Source of the DNA: Flavobacteriaceae bacterium
GTDB lineage: Bacteria > Bacteroidota > Bacteroidia > Flavobacteriales > Flavobacteriaceae
DNA length: 64,000 bases
Assembly: GCA_947453195.1 (NCBI GenBank)
Contig: CANGFO010000001.1
Span: forward strand, 248,001 to 312,000
Reading direction: 5' to 3'
Shown here piece after piece: positions 16,005-25,244 of this stretch; positions within the stretch are counted from its first letter, which is position 1; every line of letters starts with the position of its first letter. The notes beneath the pieces are model-generated. The model was not told the DNA's origin. It did not search any database and was given only the letters and a program-made list of their open reading frames with translations. The translations under genes were made by a program, and so were the position numbers.

Positions 16005-17768
16005 TTAGGCTAATTGTTTTTCTAAACTCGATAGTATTGCAACCGCTTTGTCGTAATCTTGTTGAATGGTTACACTTGTAGAGGGTGCATAACGTGCCAA
16101 TTCGCAACTTTCTGTTAGATTAATAAATTCTTTTACCGTATCGGCATCTGCATTTCGTGTAAGCAAAATATCAGTTATGATCTCCTTACTCATTTCAGAT
16201 GTTTCAATACTTAATTTGGCTTTCAAGAAATTGTGCATTGCTTTTTCTAAGGCAATATAAAACGGCTCCTTGTTCTGTAATTGTTTTTGAGCATCGGATA
16301 GGTATTTCTTAGCCAGAGCGTTTGTTTTTCTCTTTTTGTTCCCCACCACATCGGCATCTTCTGCTTCTTTTCTTTTTCTGAATAATATTAATGCAGGAAT
16401 TCCTAAAAATGGCAATGCCATCAAAGTATAATATAATCCCGAACCCAAGAAATCATCAGATTGCATTGGTTTTAGCGTAGTAGTTTGTTTAATAAAAGCA
16501 AATGCTTTGCTAGCTGTAACTGGCACCTTAGCACTTCCTGGTGGAGGTATAGTTCCTGAATTTGCAACTCCGGGACCATCTAAAACATTTAAAACAATTT
16601 CAGATGATGTTATGGTTTTATAGCTTCTAGTTCCTAAATCAAAATAGGTAAAACGCAGCGGTTTTATTGGAAAATTCCCCTTCGATTGTGGAATGATAGT
16701 GTATTTATCTGAAATTCTTCCTGACATTCCGGTAAGTGGGGTACTTACATTTTCTGTATGCTGCGGATCGTACATTTCTAAAGTTGAAGGAACCACCGGT
16801 TTAGGCAAGCTAAATAATTTTAAATTTCCAGTTCCAGTTACGGAAACATCTAAATCTAGTGATTCACCAAATTTTAAACCGGTTCTTGAAGGGGTTACTT
16901 TGAAATTAAATCTTCCAACTGCCCCTGAAAAATCTTCTGGCTTCCCGGCTTGTGGTAATGGTTTAACCGATATAACTTTGCTTCCTGCAGAAACACGTTT
17001 GCTATCGTCAACTAATTGTACTTGTCCCCAAAAATTAGGTCTTCCTCTTGGAACTTGACAATCAATATCTAACGAAAGAGGCTCTATTTCTAAACTACCT
17101 GATTTTTGAGGATACAATACCGTTTTACGCAAAACCACATAGCGGTATTTTTGGCCTTTAAAAATTCCTTCTTCGGCAACTAATTGTTTGATGTCAATAT
17201 TCTGACTCCAAAAATCATTGTATTTTGGTTTGTTCAACTCGCGCCAATTGGTAATTCCGATGTTGTAGCTAAAATATAATTTGTAAACTACCGTAATGGG
17301 CTCGTTTACGTACGGATTGGTTTTAGAAATATCAGCAACCAAATACAAGTTGTCATCTGCCTTAACTGTAGCCGGTTCGTTCGGATCGTTGGGTTGTTGT
17401 ACGGCATTGGTAACGTTGATTTTAATAGGCAAAGTCTTATACAATTGGCCATTAATTTCAATTACAGCTTGACGAATTACTAAATTACCTTTTTGCAAAG
17501 GCAATAATATATAGGTGTATGATTTTTGAAATGTACTTCTGCCATTTATCCAAGACTGGCTGATGGACTGGCTTGGCCCTCCAACTACTCTAAAGCCACA
17601 CGCTTCAAAATTGGGTGGAACAAAATTATCGCCATCTTCATTCATAGAAAATTCAATTCGCACTCTCTCATTTAACCCCAAAGTATTTTTACTCACATTC
17701 GCCTCAAATTTTACTTGAGCCAAAACGGAGTTTGCGGTTATTAATAGTAAGATTAAATATCGTTTCAT
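16005..17768 (-). CDS. batD: BatD: periplasmic Bat protein
   Basis: A 587-aa protein with an N-terminal signal (TANSVLAQ), several immunoglobulin-like beta domains over residues 18-400 containing the conserved opening VSKNTLGLNERVRIEFSMNE, one transmembrane helix near 440-460, and a basic cytoplasmic tail with a helical domain. This is the BatD/oxygen-tolerance family arrangement. Likely a scaffold in the Bat membrane complex with BatA and BatB. It lies between batC and batE. Confidence 0.9.
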   Translation of the reverse strand: MKRYLILLLITANSVLAQVKFEANVSKNTLGLNERVRIEFSMNEDGDNFVPPNFEACGFRVVGGPSQSISQSWINGRSTFQKSYTYILLPLQKGNLVIRQAVIEINGQLYKTLPIKINVTNAVQQPNDPNEPATVKADDNLYLVADISKTNPYVNEPITVVYKLYFSYNIGITNWRELNKPKYNDFWSQNIDIKQLVAEEGIFKGQKYRYVVLRKTVLYPQKSGSLEIEPLSLDIDCQVPRGRPNFWGQVQLVDDSKRVSAGSKVISVKPLPQAGKPEDFSGAVGRFNFKVTPSRTGLKFGESLDLDVSVTGTGNLKLFSLPKPVVPSTLEMYDPQHTENVSTPLTGMSGRISDKYTIIPQSKGNFPIKPLRFTYFDLGTRSYKTITSSEIVLNVLDGPGVANSGTIPPPGSAKVPVTASKAFAFIKQTTTLKPMQSDDFLGSGLYYTLMALPFLGIPALILFRKRKEAEDADVVGNKKRKTNALAKKYLSDAQKQLQNKEPFYIALEKAMHNFLKAKLSIETSEMSKEIITDILLTRNADADTVKEFINLTESCELARYAPSTSVTIQQDYDKAVAILSSLEKQLA

Positions 17769-17799
17769 TTTTATAATTCGTAATTTTTAAATTCTAATG

Positions 17800-18567
17800 T
17801 TACCAATCTTTTTCTGGTTTCTTCGGATTGGCTTGTACTTTTTGAGCATTTACTTTTTCCTGTACCTTTTTCTCTTCATTATTTACCGCATCCAATAAAT
17901 TGTCTATTCGCTGTTTGGATGCACCGCTTGGTTTAGGCTGTGGTTTTTCACCATCGCCTTTGTCTTGTTTATCTTTTTTGTCTTTGCCGTCTTTTTTATC
18001 CTTGTCTTTATTGTCGCCTTTATCTTTCTTGTTGTCGTTTTTGTCTTTGTTCGGATCTTTTTTGTTGTCCTTATTCTTGTCCTTATCTTTATTCTTATCC
18101 TTATTTTTGTCTTTGTTCTTATTTTGATCTTTTGGCGGCGGATTATCTTTCAGCATTTTTTTTGCTAAAGCATAATTATATCTCGTTTCTTCATCATTTG
18201 GATCGTTTCGCAACGCATTTTTATAGGCTTCTACCGCATTAGAATAATCTTTTCCCTTCATTAACGAATTGCCCAAATTATGAAATGCCTGATGTTTTTC
18301 TGCTTTGGTTTTAGCGTCTTTAATTGCTTTTGCAAATTGGTATTTAGCTTCAGCTGTTTGATTCTGTTTGTAAATTGAAGTCCCTAGATTATAAGAAGAT
18401 ATTGATTTTTTTTTAAATTTTGCTTGAGATAAACGATATTCAGCTTCGGCATCAGCATAATTTTTGTCTGCAAATTTTTCATTCCCTTGCGGCAAAAATT
18501 TATCCTTTTCTTGCGCTTGAGCAACCAAAGAAATTAGAATTACTAAATATGTTATTGTTTTTTTCAT
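17800..18567 (-). CDS. batC: BatC: TPR protein with Lys/Asp low-complexity tract
   Basis: A 255-aa exported protein: signal peptide (1-18), TPR units at about 25-140, then an extremely biased tract (about 145-210) made almost only of Lys, Asp and Asn in a KDKNKDKN pattern, ending GEKPQPKPSG. The C-terminus (RIDNLLDAVNNEEKKVQEKV) is ordered again. The biased segment is encoded by degenerate hexamer DNA and creates long spurious frames on the other strand. TPR part matches BatC; the linker length is likely variable between strains. Confidence 0.88.
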   Translation of the reverse strand: MKKTITYLVILISLVAQAQEKDKFLPQGNEKFADKNYADAEAEYRLSQAKFKKKSISSYNLGTSIYKQNQTAEAKYQFAKAIKDAKTKAEKHQAFHNLGNSLMKGKDYSNAVEAYKNALRNDPNDEETRYNYALAKKMLKDNPPPKDQNKNKDKNKDKNKDKDKNKDNKKDPNKDKNDNKKDKGDNKDKDKKDGKDKKDKQDKGDGEKPQPKPSGASKQRIDNLLDAVNNEEKKVQEKVNAQKVQANPKKPEKDW

Positions 18568-18604
18568 TTTTTCTAAATCAGAAAATAAGCTGTTTTTTTA
18601 TTCT

Positions 18605-19651
18605 CTATTTTTCTTTTTCCTCATTAAATAAATTCATTTTTCGAACCCATTTGGTTTTTCTTTCCGTTAGGAAAACATCCAAAAACAAGCAGAAAAATCC
18701 GAAACCTAAAAACCATTGAAATTGCGATTTATAATTGGCCATCATCGCACCTTCAAACTCCGTTTTTTGAGTAGAATCCAACACCTTTTTTACATAATCA
18801 ATCACTGCTTTAGTAGAGTTTCCATCTACATAGCCACCTTTAGTGATTTTTGCTATTACGGATAATACTTCTGCATTTCTTTTGGTTATGACCACTTGAT
18901 TGTCCTGATCTTTTTGAAAACTTTCAACCACCCCATTTCTTTTTAATGGAATTGGTCCTCCTTTTTCAGTTCCCACTCCAACCGTAATGATTTTCAATCC
19001 CATTTTATCTGCATCTTCTGCTGCATTTTGAGCATTATCCGAGTGGTCTTCACCATCAGAAATAATTACCAACAACTTATTGGTTTTGTCTTTTTTATCA
19101 AAAAAATTATTTGCTGCCAAATTAATAGCTTCGTCAATAGAAGTACCTTGAGAAGAAATCATCCCCGGATTCATTGTTTGCAAAAACATTTTAGCAACTG
19201 CATAATCAGATGTCATTGGTAAAACTGGAAATGCACTACCCGAATAGGCAATAATTCCAATTCTATCGCTGCCTAATTGGTTGATTAATTGAGAAACTAT
19301 TTGTTTGCTTTTATCTAAACGGTTGGGAGCAACATCTTCAGCCAGCATACTTTTTGAAACATCAATAGCAAAAACAATATCAATTCCTTGTCGTTTCACC
19401 TTTTCCATTTTGACCCCCATTTTTGGGTTAACCAATGCCAAAATCAAAAAGCTTAACCCCAATAACACTAATGAGAATTTAAGTACGGGTTTGAAAATTG
19501 ATTTCTCGGGGCTTAATTTTTTTATTAAATCCAAATCACCAAATGCCGCTTGTTTTTTTCTTTTCCAATAGTTTACATACAGAAATAGAAGCACCAATAC
19601 TGGAACAACAACTAACAGATACAAATACCCCTTTTCTTCTAATTCAAACAT
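18605..19651 (-). CDS. batB: BatB: VWA-domain membrane protein
   Basis: A 348-aa protein with two N-terminal transmembrane helices (about 9-28 and 56-76), a von Willebrand A domain with the MIDAS signature DVSKS (97-101), and a C-terminal helix (about 315-335). The VWA probably binds a divalent cation and contacts Bat partners. Its ATG is 4 bp after the batA stop. Confidence 0.92.
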   Translation of the reverse strand: MFELEEKGYLYLLVVVPVLVLLFLYVNYWKRKKQAAFGDLDLIKKLSPEKSIFKPVLKFSLVLLGLSFLILALVNPKMGVKMEKVKRQGIDIVFAIDVSKSMLAEDVAPNRLDKSKQIVSQLINQLGSDRIGIIAYSGSAFPVLPMTSDYAVAKMFLQTMNPGMISSQGTSIDEAINLAANNFFDKKDKTNKLLVIISDGEDHSDNAQNAAEDADKMGLKIITVGVGTEKGGPIPLKRNGVVESFQKDQDNQVVITKRNAEVLSVIAKITKGGYVDGNSTKAVIDYVKKVLDSTQKTEFEGAMMANYKSQFQWFLGFGFFCLFLDVFLTERKTKWVRKMNLFNEEKEK

Positions 19652-19655
19652 ACGC

Positions 19656-20660
19656 TTATATAAAACTTCTAAAAATGGTGTTTCTTAAAACAATTTCTAG
19701 CAACAATAAAATTCCTGCAATCCATACAAAAGGCCTGAATTTTTCGTCGTAATCATAAAATTTTAACTCCTCTATTTCCGTTGTTTCCAATTTATTTATT
19801 TCATTGTAAATACTTTCCAATTTACTATTACTATTGGCTCTAAAATATTTTCCTCCGGTATTTCTTGCAATGGTTTTCATTAATTCTTGATCAATTTCAA
19901 CCGGCATCATTTTGTATAGAAAATCCCTTCCATTAGGGGCATACGCATAAGGAAATTCGGCCATTCCATTAGATCCCAATCCTATGGTGTATACTTTAAT
20001 CCCGTACTCTTTTGCAATTTCTGAAGCCGTTTCGGGTTCTATAAAACCGGCGTTATTTACTCCATCAGTTAGTAAAATAATAATTTTACTTTTTGCTTTG
20101 CTTTCTTTTAATCGGTTAACGGCGGTGGTTAAACCCATTCCAATTCCGGTTCCGTCTTGCAATACCTTATCGTATTTAATATCTCTAATTGCTTCTTTAA
20201 CGATGGCTTTATCACTTGTAACTGGAGTTTTTGTATAGGCCTCGGCAGCATAAACTACCACTCCAATTCGATCATTTGGTCTAGCATCAACAAAGTTGGA
20301 AGCAACTTCTTTTAAAGCCTCCATACGATTGGGGCGTAAATCTTTAGCCAACATACTACTAGAAAGGTCAATTGCCATAACAATATCAATTCCTTTAGTG
20401 GTTTTAGTTTGGTTGCTAATATCTACTGTTCGTGGTCGCGCTAATGCAATTATCAATGAACTTAAAGCTACAATTCTTAAAACATTAAGGTAGGGTTTTA
20501 ATTTTGCCAAAATCGATTTGGAAGATTTAAAACCGTTTACCGAACTTATTTTTAATGTCGCCGATTGTTGCTTGCGTTTAAAGAATAGCCATACAACTGC
20601 AATTGGGAGTACTAAAAACAACCAAAAAAACTCCGGATTTAAAAAAGTCACTTTATCCAT
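19656..20660 (-). CDS. batA: BatA: VWA-domain membrane protein
   Basis: A 334-aa paralogue of the following BatB: N-terminal helices (about 10-28 and 58-74), VWA MIDAS DLSSS (98-102) with IILLTDGVNNAG later in the fold, and a C-terminal helix. The start overlaps the preceding stop by one base (TAATG). Confidence 0.92.
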   Translation of the reverse strand: MDKVTFLNPEFFWLFLVLPIAVVWLFFKRKQQSATLKISSVNGFKSSKSILAKLKPYLNVLRIVALSSLIIALARPRTVDISNQTKTTKGIDIVMAIDLSSSMLAKDLRPNRMEALKEVASNFVDARPNDRIGVVVYAAEAYTKTPVTSDKAIVKEAIRDIKYDKVLQDGTGIGMGLTTAVNRLKESKAKSKIIILLTDGVNNAGFIEPETASEIAKEYGIKVYTIGLGSNGMAEFPYAYAPNGRDFLYKMMPVEIDQELMKTIARNTGGKYFRANSNSKLESIYNEINKLETTEIEELKFYDYDEKFRPFVWIAGILLLLEIVLRNTIFRSFI

Positions 20661-22288
20661 TATTCCTTGTCATTTTTAAGTTCCACTGAATTGATAATAC
20701 GATCCAAAATCTTTTTGCCATACTCGTCTCCTTCTTTATAAGAAACCACAATTTCCTGTAATCCTCCATCTTGTTTAAACAACAAGATTTCGTAATATAA
20801 CTTCTGGCTTTTATTTTGAATTTTATCCAGCATTACCATAGTTCCATAGGCTTTAACCCCTGAAATTCCTTTTACGGTATTGAATTCCTCTTGTTTGAAA
20901 AGTATGTTTTGGGCTCCCATTGCTTCCCAAGATTTTGTATTTCCATCTAGAACGGTATCAAAATTAACATCCGTTTCTTTCTTGAATTTAGCTGTGGAAA
21001 CTACAATATTGAAGGATTCGAACATGCTGCCGTAACCAAACATCTGCATTTCTTTTAAAACAGCATACGCATCTTTAGGTAACATTTTAGAAGCATCCAT
21101 TCGTTTCAAAACCTTTGGAGTTTCAATTTTCACGCCCGGATTTCCATATTCACTATAAATCCATTCTCCTTCTGCTAATTCTTTGGTTGGGTGACCAATA
21201 ATATTGTCTTTAACGTAATCCCAACCTTTGATATAAATCAATGTTATTAAAGAGATTAATATTGCGGTAAGTACCACGCCGATAGTGGTGATAATTCGAA
21301 CTTGTTTTTGTTTTTTTAATTTTTGAATTCGAGCTAATTCACGTTGTTGATCATTCCAAGCTTCAAGCTCATCGGTTTCTTCTACAACAGTTGGTATTGC
21401 TTTGTGAATGGTAACAATGGTGTTAGAAATACGTTTTTTGTCTTCTTCAATTTCAAAATCCAATGGTTTTACTTTTGCAAATTTTACCAAATCGGCTTGC
21501 ATTAATACCCTTTCTAGATTTTCTAAAGTTTCCTTTGATAATTTTAATTTCTTTTGATTTGCCACTCTTCTCAATTCAGCAATAAGTTCGGAAGTGGTAC
21601 TTTCCATCGCCGGAATTTCGATTTCCTCTTCAATATAATTTCGGACAATATCTGTAAGTTCGGAGTAGTATCCTTTAACTTCACCTTTTTGCCAAAGTTC
21701 TTTGGTTTCTAATTGTTGTAAAAGCGAAGTTGCTTTTTCAATTGGGGAGGTAAAAATTGGTTCTTCTTCTTGTGGACGGTTTTGGTATTTTTTGATTAAC
21801 CAATAGGCCAAGGCCGCAATACCAACTAATAGTAAAATTCCTAATAGGTATTTCCACCAATTGCTAGATGTTTCAACCTGTGCAACGTCTTTAACGTCGT
21901 ACATTTTTTGTTTTAATGTATCTACTTTCACATTAAAAACTTCCACTTTTAAACTATCAGAAAAGGAGGGCTTTCCATTAATAAGAACTGCTATTCTTGG
22001 AATCGTAAATCTTCCTGTATCAAATTGAGTTACCCCATATTGTTTAATTAATTCCCATCTATTGTTGGTTTTAACGGTGTCGATTTTATAGGAATTGATT
22101 ACTTCTAAAGCGCCAAAGGATTTAGCTTTCGGGAAAACTACTTTGTCTTTATTGGTTACCGAAGTTTTCAAAGTTAGTTTAAACTCGGCCCCAATTTTAT
22201 TACGAGTTGTATCAATAGAAGTCGTAACTTTTTGAGCAAAAAGTGATGTGGTGATTAGAAAAAATACTATGTATAATTTTAATTTCAT
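20660..22288 (-). CDS. Bat-operon membrane protein between DUF58 and BatA
   Basis: A 542-aa protein: signal peptide (1-18), a BatD-like Ig domain (20-120), a transmembrane helix (about 145-165), a cytoplasmic charged helical region with repeated Glu/Lys heptads, a second helix (about 330-350), and a C-terminal globular domain (365-542). It sits where Flavobacteria carry a poorly characterised BatD-related protein. It probably joins the moxR/Bat complex, but its exact role is unknown. Confidence 0.8.
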   Translation of the reverse strand: MKLKLYIVFFLITTSLFAQKVTTSIDTTRNKIGAEFKLTLKTSVTNKDKVVFPKAKSFGALEVINSYKIDTVKTNNRWELIKQYGVTQFDTGRFTIPRIAVLINGKPSFSDSLKVEVFNVKVDTLKQKMYDVKDVAQVETSSNWWKYLLGILLLVGIAALAYWLIKKYQNRPQEEEPIFTSPIEKATSLLQQLETKELWQKGEVKGYYSELTDIVRNYIEEEIEIPAMESTTSELIAELRRVANQKKLKLSKETLENLERVLMQADLVKFAKVKPLDFEIEEDKKRISNTIVTIHKAIPTVVEETDELEAWNDQQRELARIQKLKKQKQVRIITTIGVVLTAILISLITLIYIKGWDYVKDNIIGHPTKELAEGEWIYSEYGNPGVKIETPKVLKRMDASKMLPKDAYAVLKEMQMFGYGSMFESFNIVVSTAKFKKETDVNFDTVLDGNTKSWEAMGAQNILFKQEEFNTVKGISGVKAYGTMVMLDKIQNKSQKLYYEILLFKQDGGLQEIVVSYKEGDEYGKKILDRIINSVELKNDKE

Positions 22289-22292
22289 TCTA

Positions 22293-23159
22293 TTATCTCG
22301 ATTTAAAATAACCCAATAATTTGGTTACATAACTTTCGTCTACACGAGTATTTACAGTACCCGATCCACATTTAGAAAATATTTCTTTGAAATAGGTTAC
22401 TTTGTCGTGGTAGTTTTTTTCATAGTTCATACGAACAATTTTAGAACTCGTATCTACTACTATAATCTCACCCGATTCTGCATCTTCCATTTCTACAATT
22501 CCAATATTTGGCATTTTTTCTTCACGAATATCATACACGCGAATTCCGGTGATGTCGTGTTTTTTACCTGCAATTTTCAAAGTTTTCTCATAATCTTCTT
22601 CCACCATGAAATCGGAAATTAGAAATACAATTGCTTTTTTCTTTTGCGTTGCCGATAAAAATTTAAGGGCTTGCGATAAATCGGTTTTCTTGCTTTTCGG
22701 TTGGAATTCAATCAATTCGCGGATGATTCGCAACACATGGGATTTTCCTTTTTTTGGCGGAATGTATAATTCGATGCCATCGGAAAACAAAATCAATCCA
22801 ATTTTATCATTATTTTGAGTTGCCGAAAATGCCATAGTTGCAGCAATTTCTGTAACTATTTCGCTTTTTAGTTGGTTTTTTGTTCCGAAACTTTCCGATC
22901 CCGAAATGTCAACCATAAGCATCATGGTAAGTTCCCGTTCTTCTTCAAATACTTTTACATGCGCTTCATTATATCGTGCAGTAACATTCCAATCAATGGC
23001 ACGAATATCGTCTCCGTATTGGTATTGTCTTACTTCAGAAAATGTCATACCACGGCCCTTAAACGACGTATGGTATTCGCCCGAAAAGATGTGATCACTC
23101 AATCTTCGGGTTTTAATTTCAATTTTTCGGACTTTACTTAGGAGGTCTTTCGTTTCCAT
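22293..23159 (-). CDS. DUF58 domain protein
   Basis: A 288-aa cytosolic protein. GDDIRAIDWNVTAR (49-62) is the DUF58 signature and LMVDISGSES (81-90) gives a VWA-like MIDAS (Asp84, Ser86, Ser88). DUF58 proteins always travel with MoxR ATPases and are thought to be their adaptor to VWA clients. Here it is the second gene of the operon. Confidence 0.93.
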   Translation of the reverse strand: METKDLLSKVRKIEIKTRRLSDHIFSGEYHTSFKGRGMTFSEVRQYQYGDDIRAIDWNVTARYNEAHVKVFEEERELTMMLMVDISGSESFGTKNQLKSEIVTEIAATMAFSATQNNDKIGLILFSDGIELYIPPKKGKSHVLRIIRELIEFQPKSKKTDLSQALKFLSATQKKKAIVFLISDFMVEEDYEKTLKIAGKKHDITGIRVYDIREEKMPNIGIVEMEDAESGEIIVVDTSSKIVRMNYEKNYHDKVTYFKEIFSKCGSGTVNTRVDESYVTKLLGYFKSR

Positions 23160-23185
23160 TTATTTGTTTAAACTTTGAACAAAAA

Positions 23186-24190
23186 TTAAGGAACTTCTAT
23201 TTCGTTTACGATTTTGTTGATGATGTCTACTGAAGTTATGTTTTCAGCTTCCGCCTCATAAGTTATTCCAATTCTGTGACGCAATACATCATGAACTACA
23301 GCACGAACATCCTCTGGAATTACATAACCACGACGTTTGATAAATGCATAACATTTAGCGGCTGTTGCCAAGTTGATACTTCCACGAGGAGAAGCACCGA
23401 AACTAATTAATGGTTTTAAATGAGCTAGTTTATATTGTTCTGGAGCACGCGTTGCAAAAATAATATCTAAGATATATTTTTCAATTTTCTCGTCCATATA
23501 TACCTCACGAACGGCTTCTTGAGCACGCAAGATTTGTTCTACAGAAACTACTTGATTTACTTTTTCGTAAGCTCCTTTTAAGTTTTGACGAATAACCATG
23601 CGTTCTTCTTCCATTTTTGGATAGTCGATTACGGTTTTAAGCATAAAACGATCCACTTGTGCTTCTGGCAATGGATAGGTTCCTTCTTGCTCAATTGGAT
23701 TTTGAGTTGCAAGTACTAAAAATGGTTTGTCTAATTTAAAAGTAGTATCGCCAATGGTAACTTGTTTTTCTTGCATGGCTTCTAACAAAGCCGATTGTAC
23801 TTTGGCAGGAGCACGATTGATCTCATCGGCAAGTACGAAATTAGCAAAGATTGGTCCTTTTTTTATAGAGAACTCATTGGCTTTAATGTTGTAAATCATG
23901 GTTCCTATTACATCGGCAGGCAATAAATCAGGAGTGAACTGAATTCTGCTAAAGCTTCCATGAACTGCTTGTGACAAGGTGTTAATAGCTAGGGTTTTTG
24001 CTAACCCAGGAACACCTTCTAACAAGATGTGTCCTTGGCCTAAAAGCCCAATTAATAGTCGCTCCACCATATGCTTTTGACCTACGATTACTTTATTCAT
24101 CTCCATGGTAAGTAAATCGATAAAAGCACTTTCTCTTTCTATTTTTTCATTTATTGCTCTAATGTCTAAAGCAGCAACATTTTCTTCCAT
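23186..24190 (-). CDS. MoxR-family AAA+ ATPase
   Basis: A 334-aa AAA+ ATPase, first gene of the Bat operon. Walker A GVPGLAKT (59-66), Walker B VLADEINRAP (about 118-127), sensor 1 LVLATQNPIEQEGTYPLPEA. MoxR proteins act as chaperones that insert cofactors or assemble VWA-containing complexes. Together with DUF58, BatA and BatB it probably remodels a periplasmic or membrane complex important for oxidative stress tolerance. No consensus -7 element was found upstream. Confidence 0.95.
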   Translation of the reverse strand: MEENVAALDIRAINEKIERESAFIDLLTMEMNKVIVGQKHMVERLLIGLLGQGHILLEGVPGLAKTLAINTLSQAVHGSFSRIQFTPDLLPADVIGTMIYNIKANEFSIKKGPIFANFVLADEINRAPAKVQSALLEAMQEKQVTIGDTTFKLDKPFLVLATQNPIEQEGTYPLPEAQVDRFMLKTVIDYPKMEEERMVIRQNLKGAYEKVNQVVSVEQILRAQEAVREVYMDEKIEKYILDIIFATRAPEQYKLAHLKPLISFGASPRGSINLATAAKCYAFIKRRGYVIPEDVRAVVHDVLRHRIGITYEAEAENITSVDIINKIVNEIEVP

Positions 24191-24360
24191 AAATTCTATT
24201 TTTATAGTATTATAAAGGTTTCAAATTTTAACATTTCAAAAATGAAAATTTTATCAGGAAGGTAATGTTAATAATGCGTTAAAACTTGCCTTCAGATCCG
24301 ATTTTTAAGGATGATTTATGATTTTGTTTTAGTAATTTTAAACTTTCTAATAAAAATCAC

Positions 24361-25227
24361 ATGAAAACTTCATTATCACCCATTATTGCCGGAACTATGA
24401 ATTGGGGTATTTGGGACAAAAAATTAAGCACCAAAGAGATGGTGCATTTGATCAATATTTGCATTGAAAATAAAATCACCACTTTTGATCATGCCGATAT
24501 CTATGGAGATTATACTACAGAAGCACAATTTGGAAAGGCATTTGGCGAAAGCCAAATTTCTAGAGATCGATTACAATTGATTTCAAAGTGTGGCATCCAA
24601 CATACAAACGGAAGAGCAAATACCATCAAACATTATGATTATTCAAAGGAATACATCATATGGTCGGTAGAAAATTCACTTAAAAATCTTCAAACTGATT
24701 ATTTAGATGTTTTATTGTTGCACCGTCCAAGCCCATTAATGGTGGCCGATGAAATTGCTGAAGCAGTTGAACAATTAAAAAAAGAGGGAAAAATTAAGTC
24801 ATTTGGGCTGTCCAATTTTACCTCTTCACAAACGGATCTAATTCGAAGTAAAACCGAAGTAAGTTTCAATCAAATTCAGTTTTCTGCTACGCATCACCAG
24901 GCCATGTTAGACGGAAGTCTAGATTATATGCAATTACACAACATTACTCCAATGTCTTGGAATCCGCTAGGAACCGTTTTCAGAGAAGACATTGACCAAA
25001 CGAGAAGACTTAAAAAACTATTAGTTAATTTGGTAGATAAATACGGCGTTGGCTCGGATACCATTTTATTAGCTTGGGTTTTAAAACATCCTTCTCAAAT
25101 ACATCCAGTTGCTGGAACTGTAAATATTGCACGAATTCAGGCATTGATGAAAGCAGTAGCACTTGATTTAGATACGATAGATTGGTTCGCCATTTGGACA
25201 GAAAGCATGGGTAATAAAGTTCCTTAA
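24361..25227 (+). CDS. Aldo/keto reductase
   Basis: A 288-aa TIM-barrel oxidoreductase. FDHADIYGDYTTEAQFGKA has the catalytic Asp and Tyr, LDVLLLHRPSPL the His/Arg position, and IKSFGLSNFT the strand after it. It resembles the YdhF group. Substrate unknown; NADPH is usual. Monocistronic with a 17-bp gap to the next gene on the same strand. Confidence 0.92.
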   Translation: MKTSLSPIIAGTMNWGIWDKKLSTKEMVHLINICIENKITTFDHADIYGDYTTEAQFGKAFGESQISRDRLQLISKCGIQHTNGRANTIKHYDYSKEYIIWSVENSLKNLQTDYLDVLLLHRPSPLMVADEIAEAVEQLKKEGKIKSFGLSNFTSSQTDLIRSKTEVSFNQIQFSATHHQAMLDGSLDYMQLHNITPMSWNPLGTVFREDIDQTRRLKKLLVNLVDKYGVGSDTILLAWVLKHPSQIHPVAGTVNIARIQALMKAVALDLDTIDWFAIWTESMGNKVP

Positions 25228-25244
25228 AAGTGATTTCATAAAAA

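Noticed and set aside
17900..18242. Long plus-strand frames rich in Leu, Phe and Ser opposite batC
   Set aside because: They arise from the Lys/Asp low-complexity codons on the other strand; two overlapping frames show the same bias and neither has a start context or promoter.
15244..24190. moxR-DUF58-bat cluster as a novel system
   Set aside because: All eight genes and their order match the known Bacteroidota aerotolerance operon.
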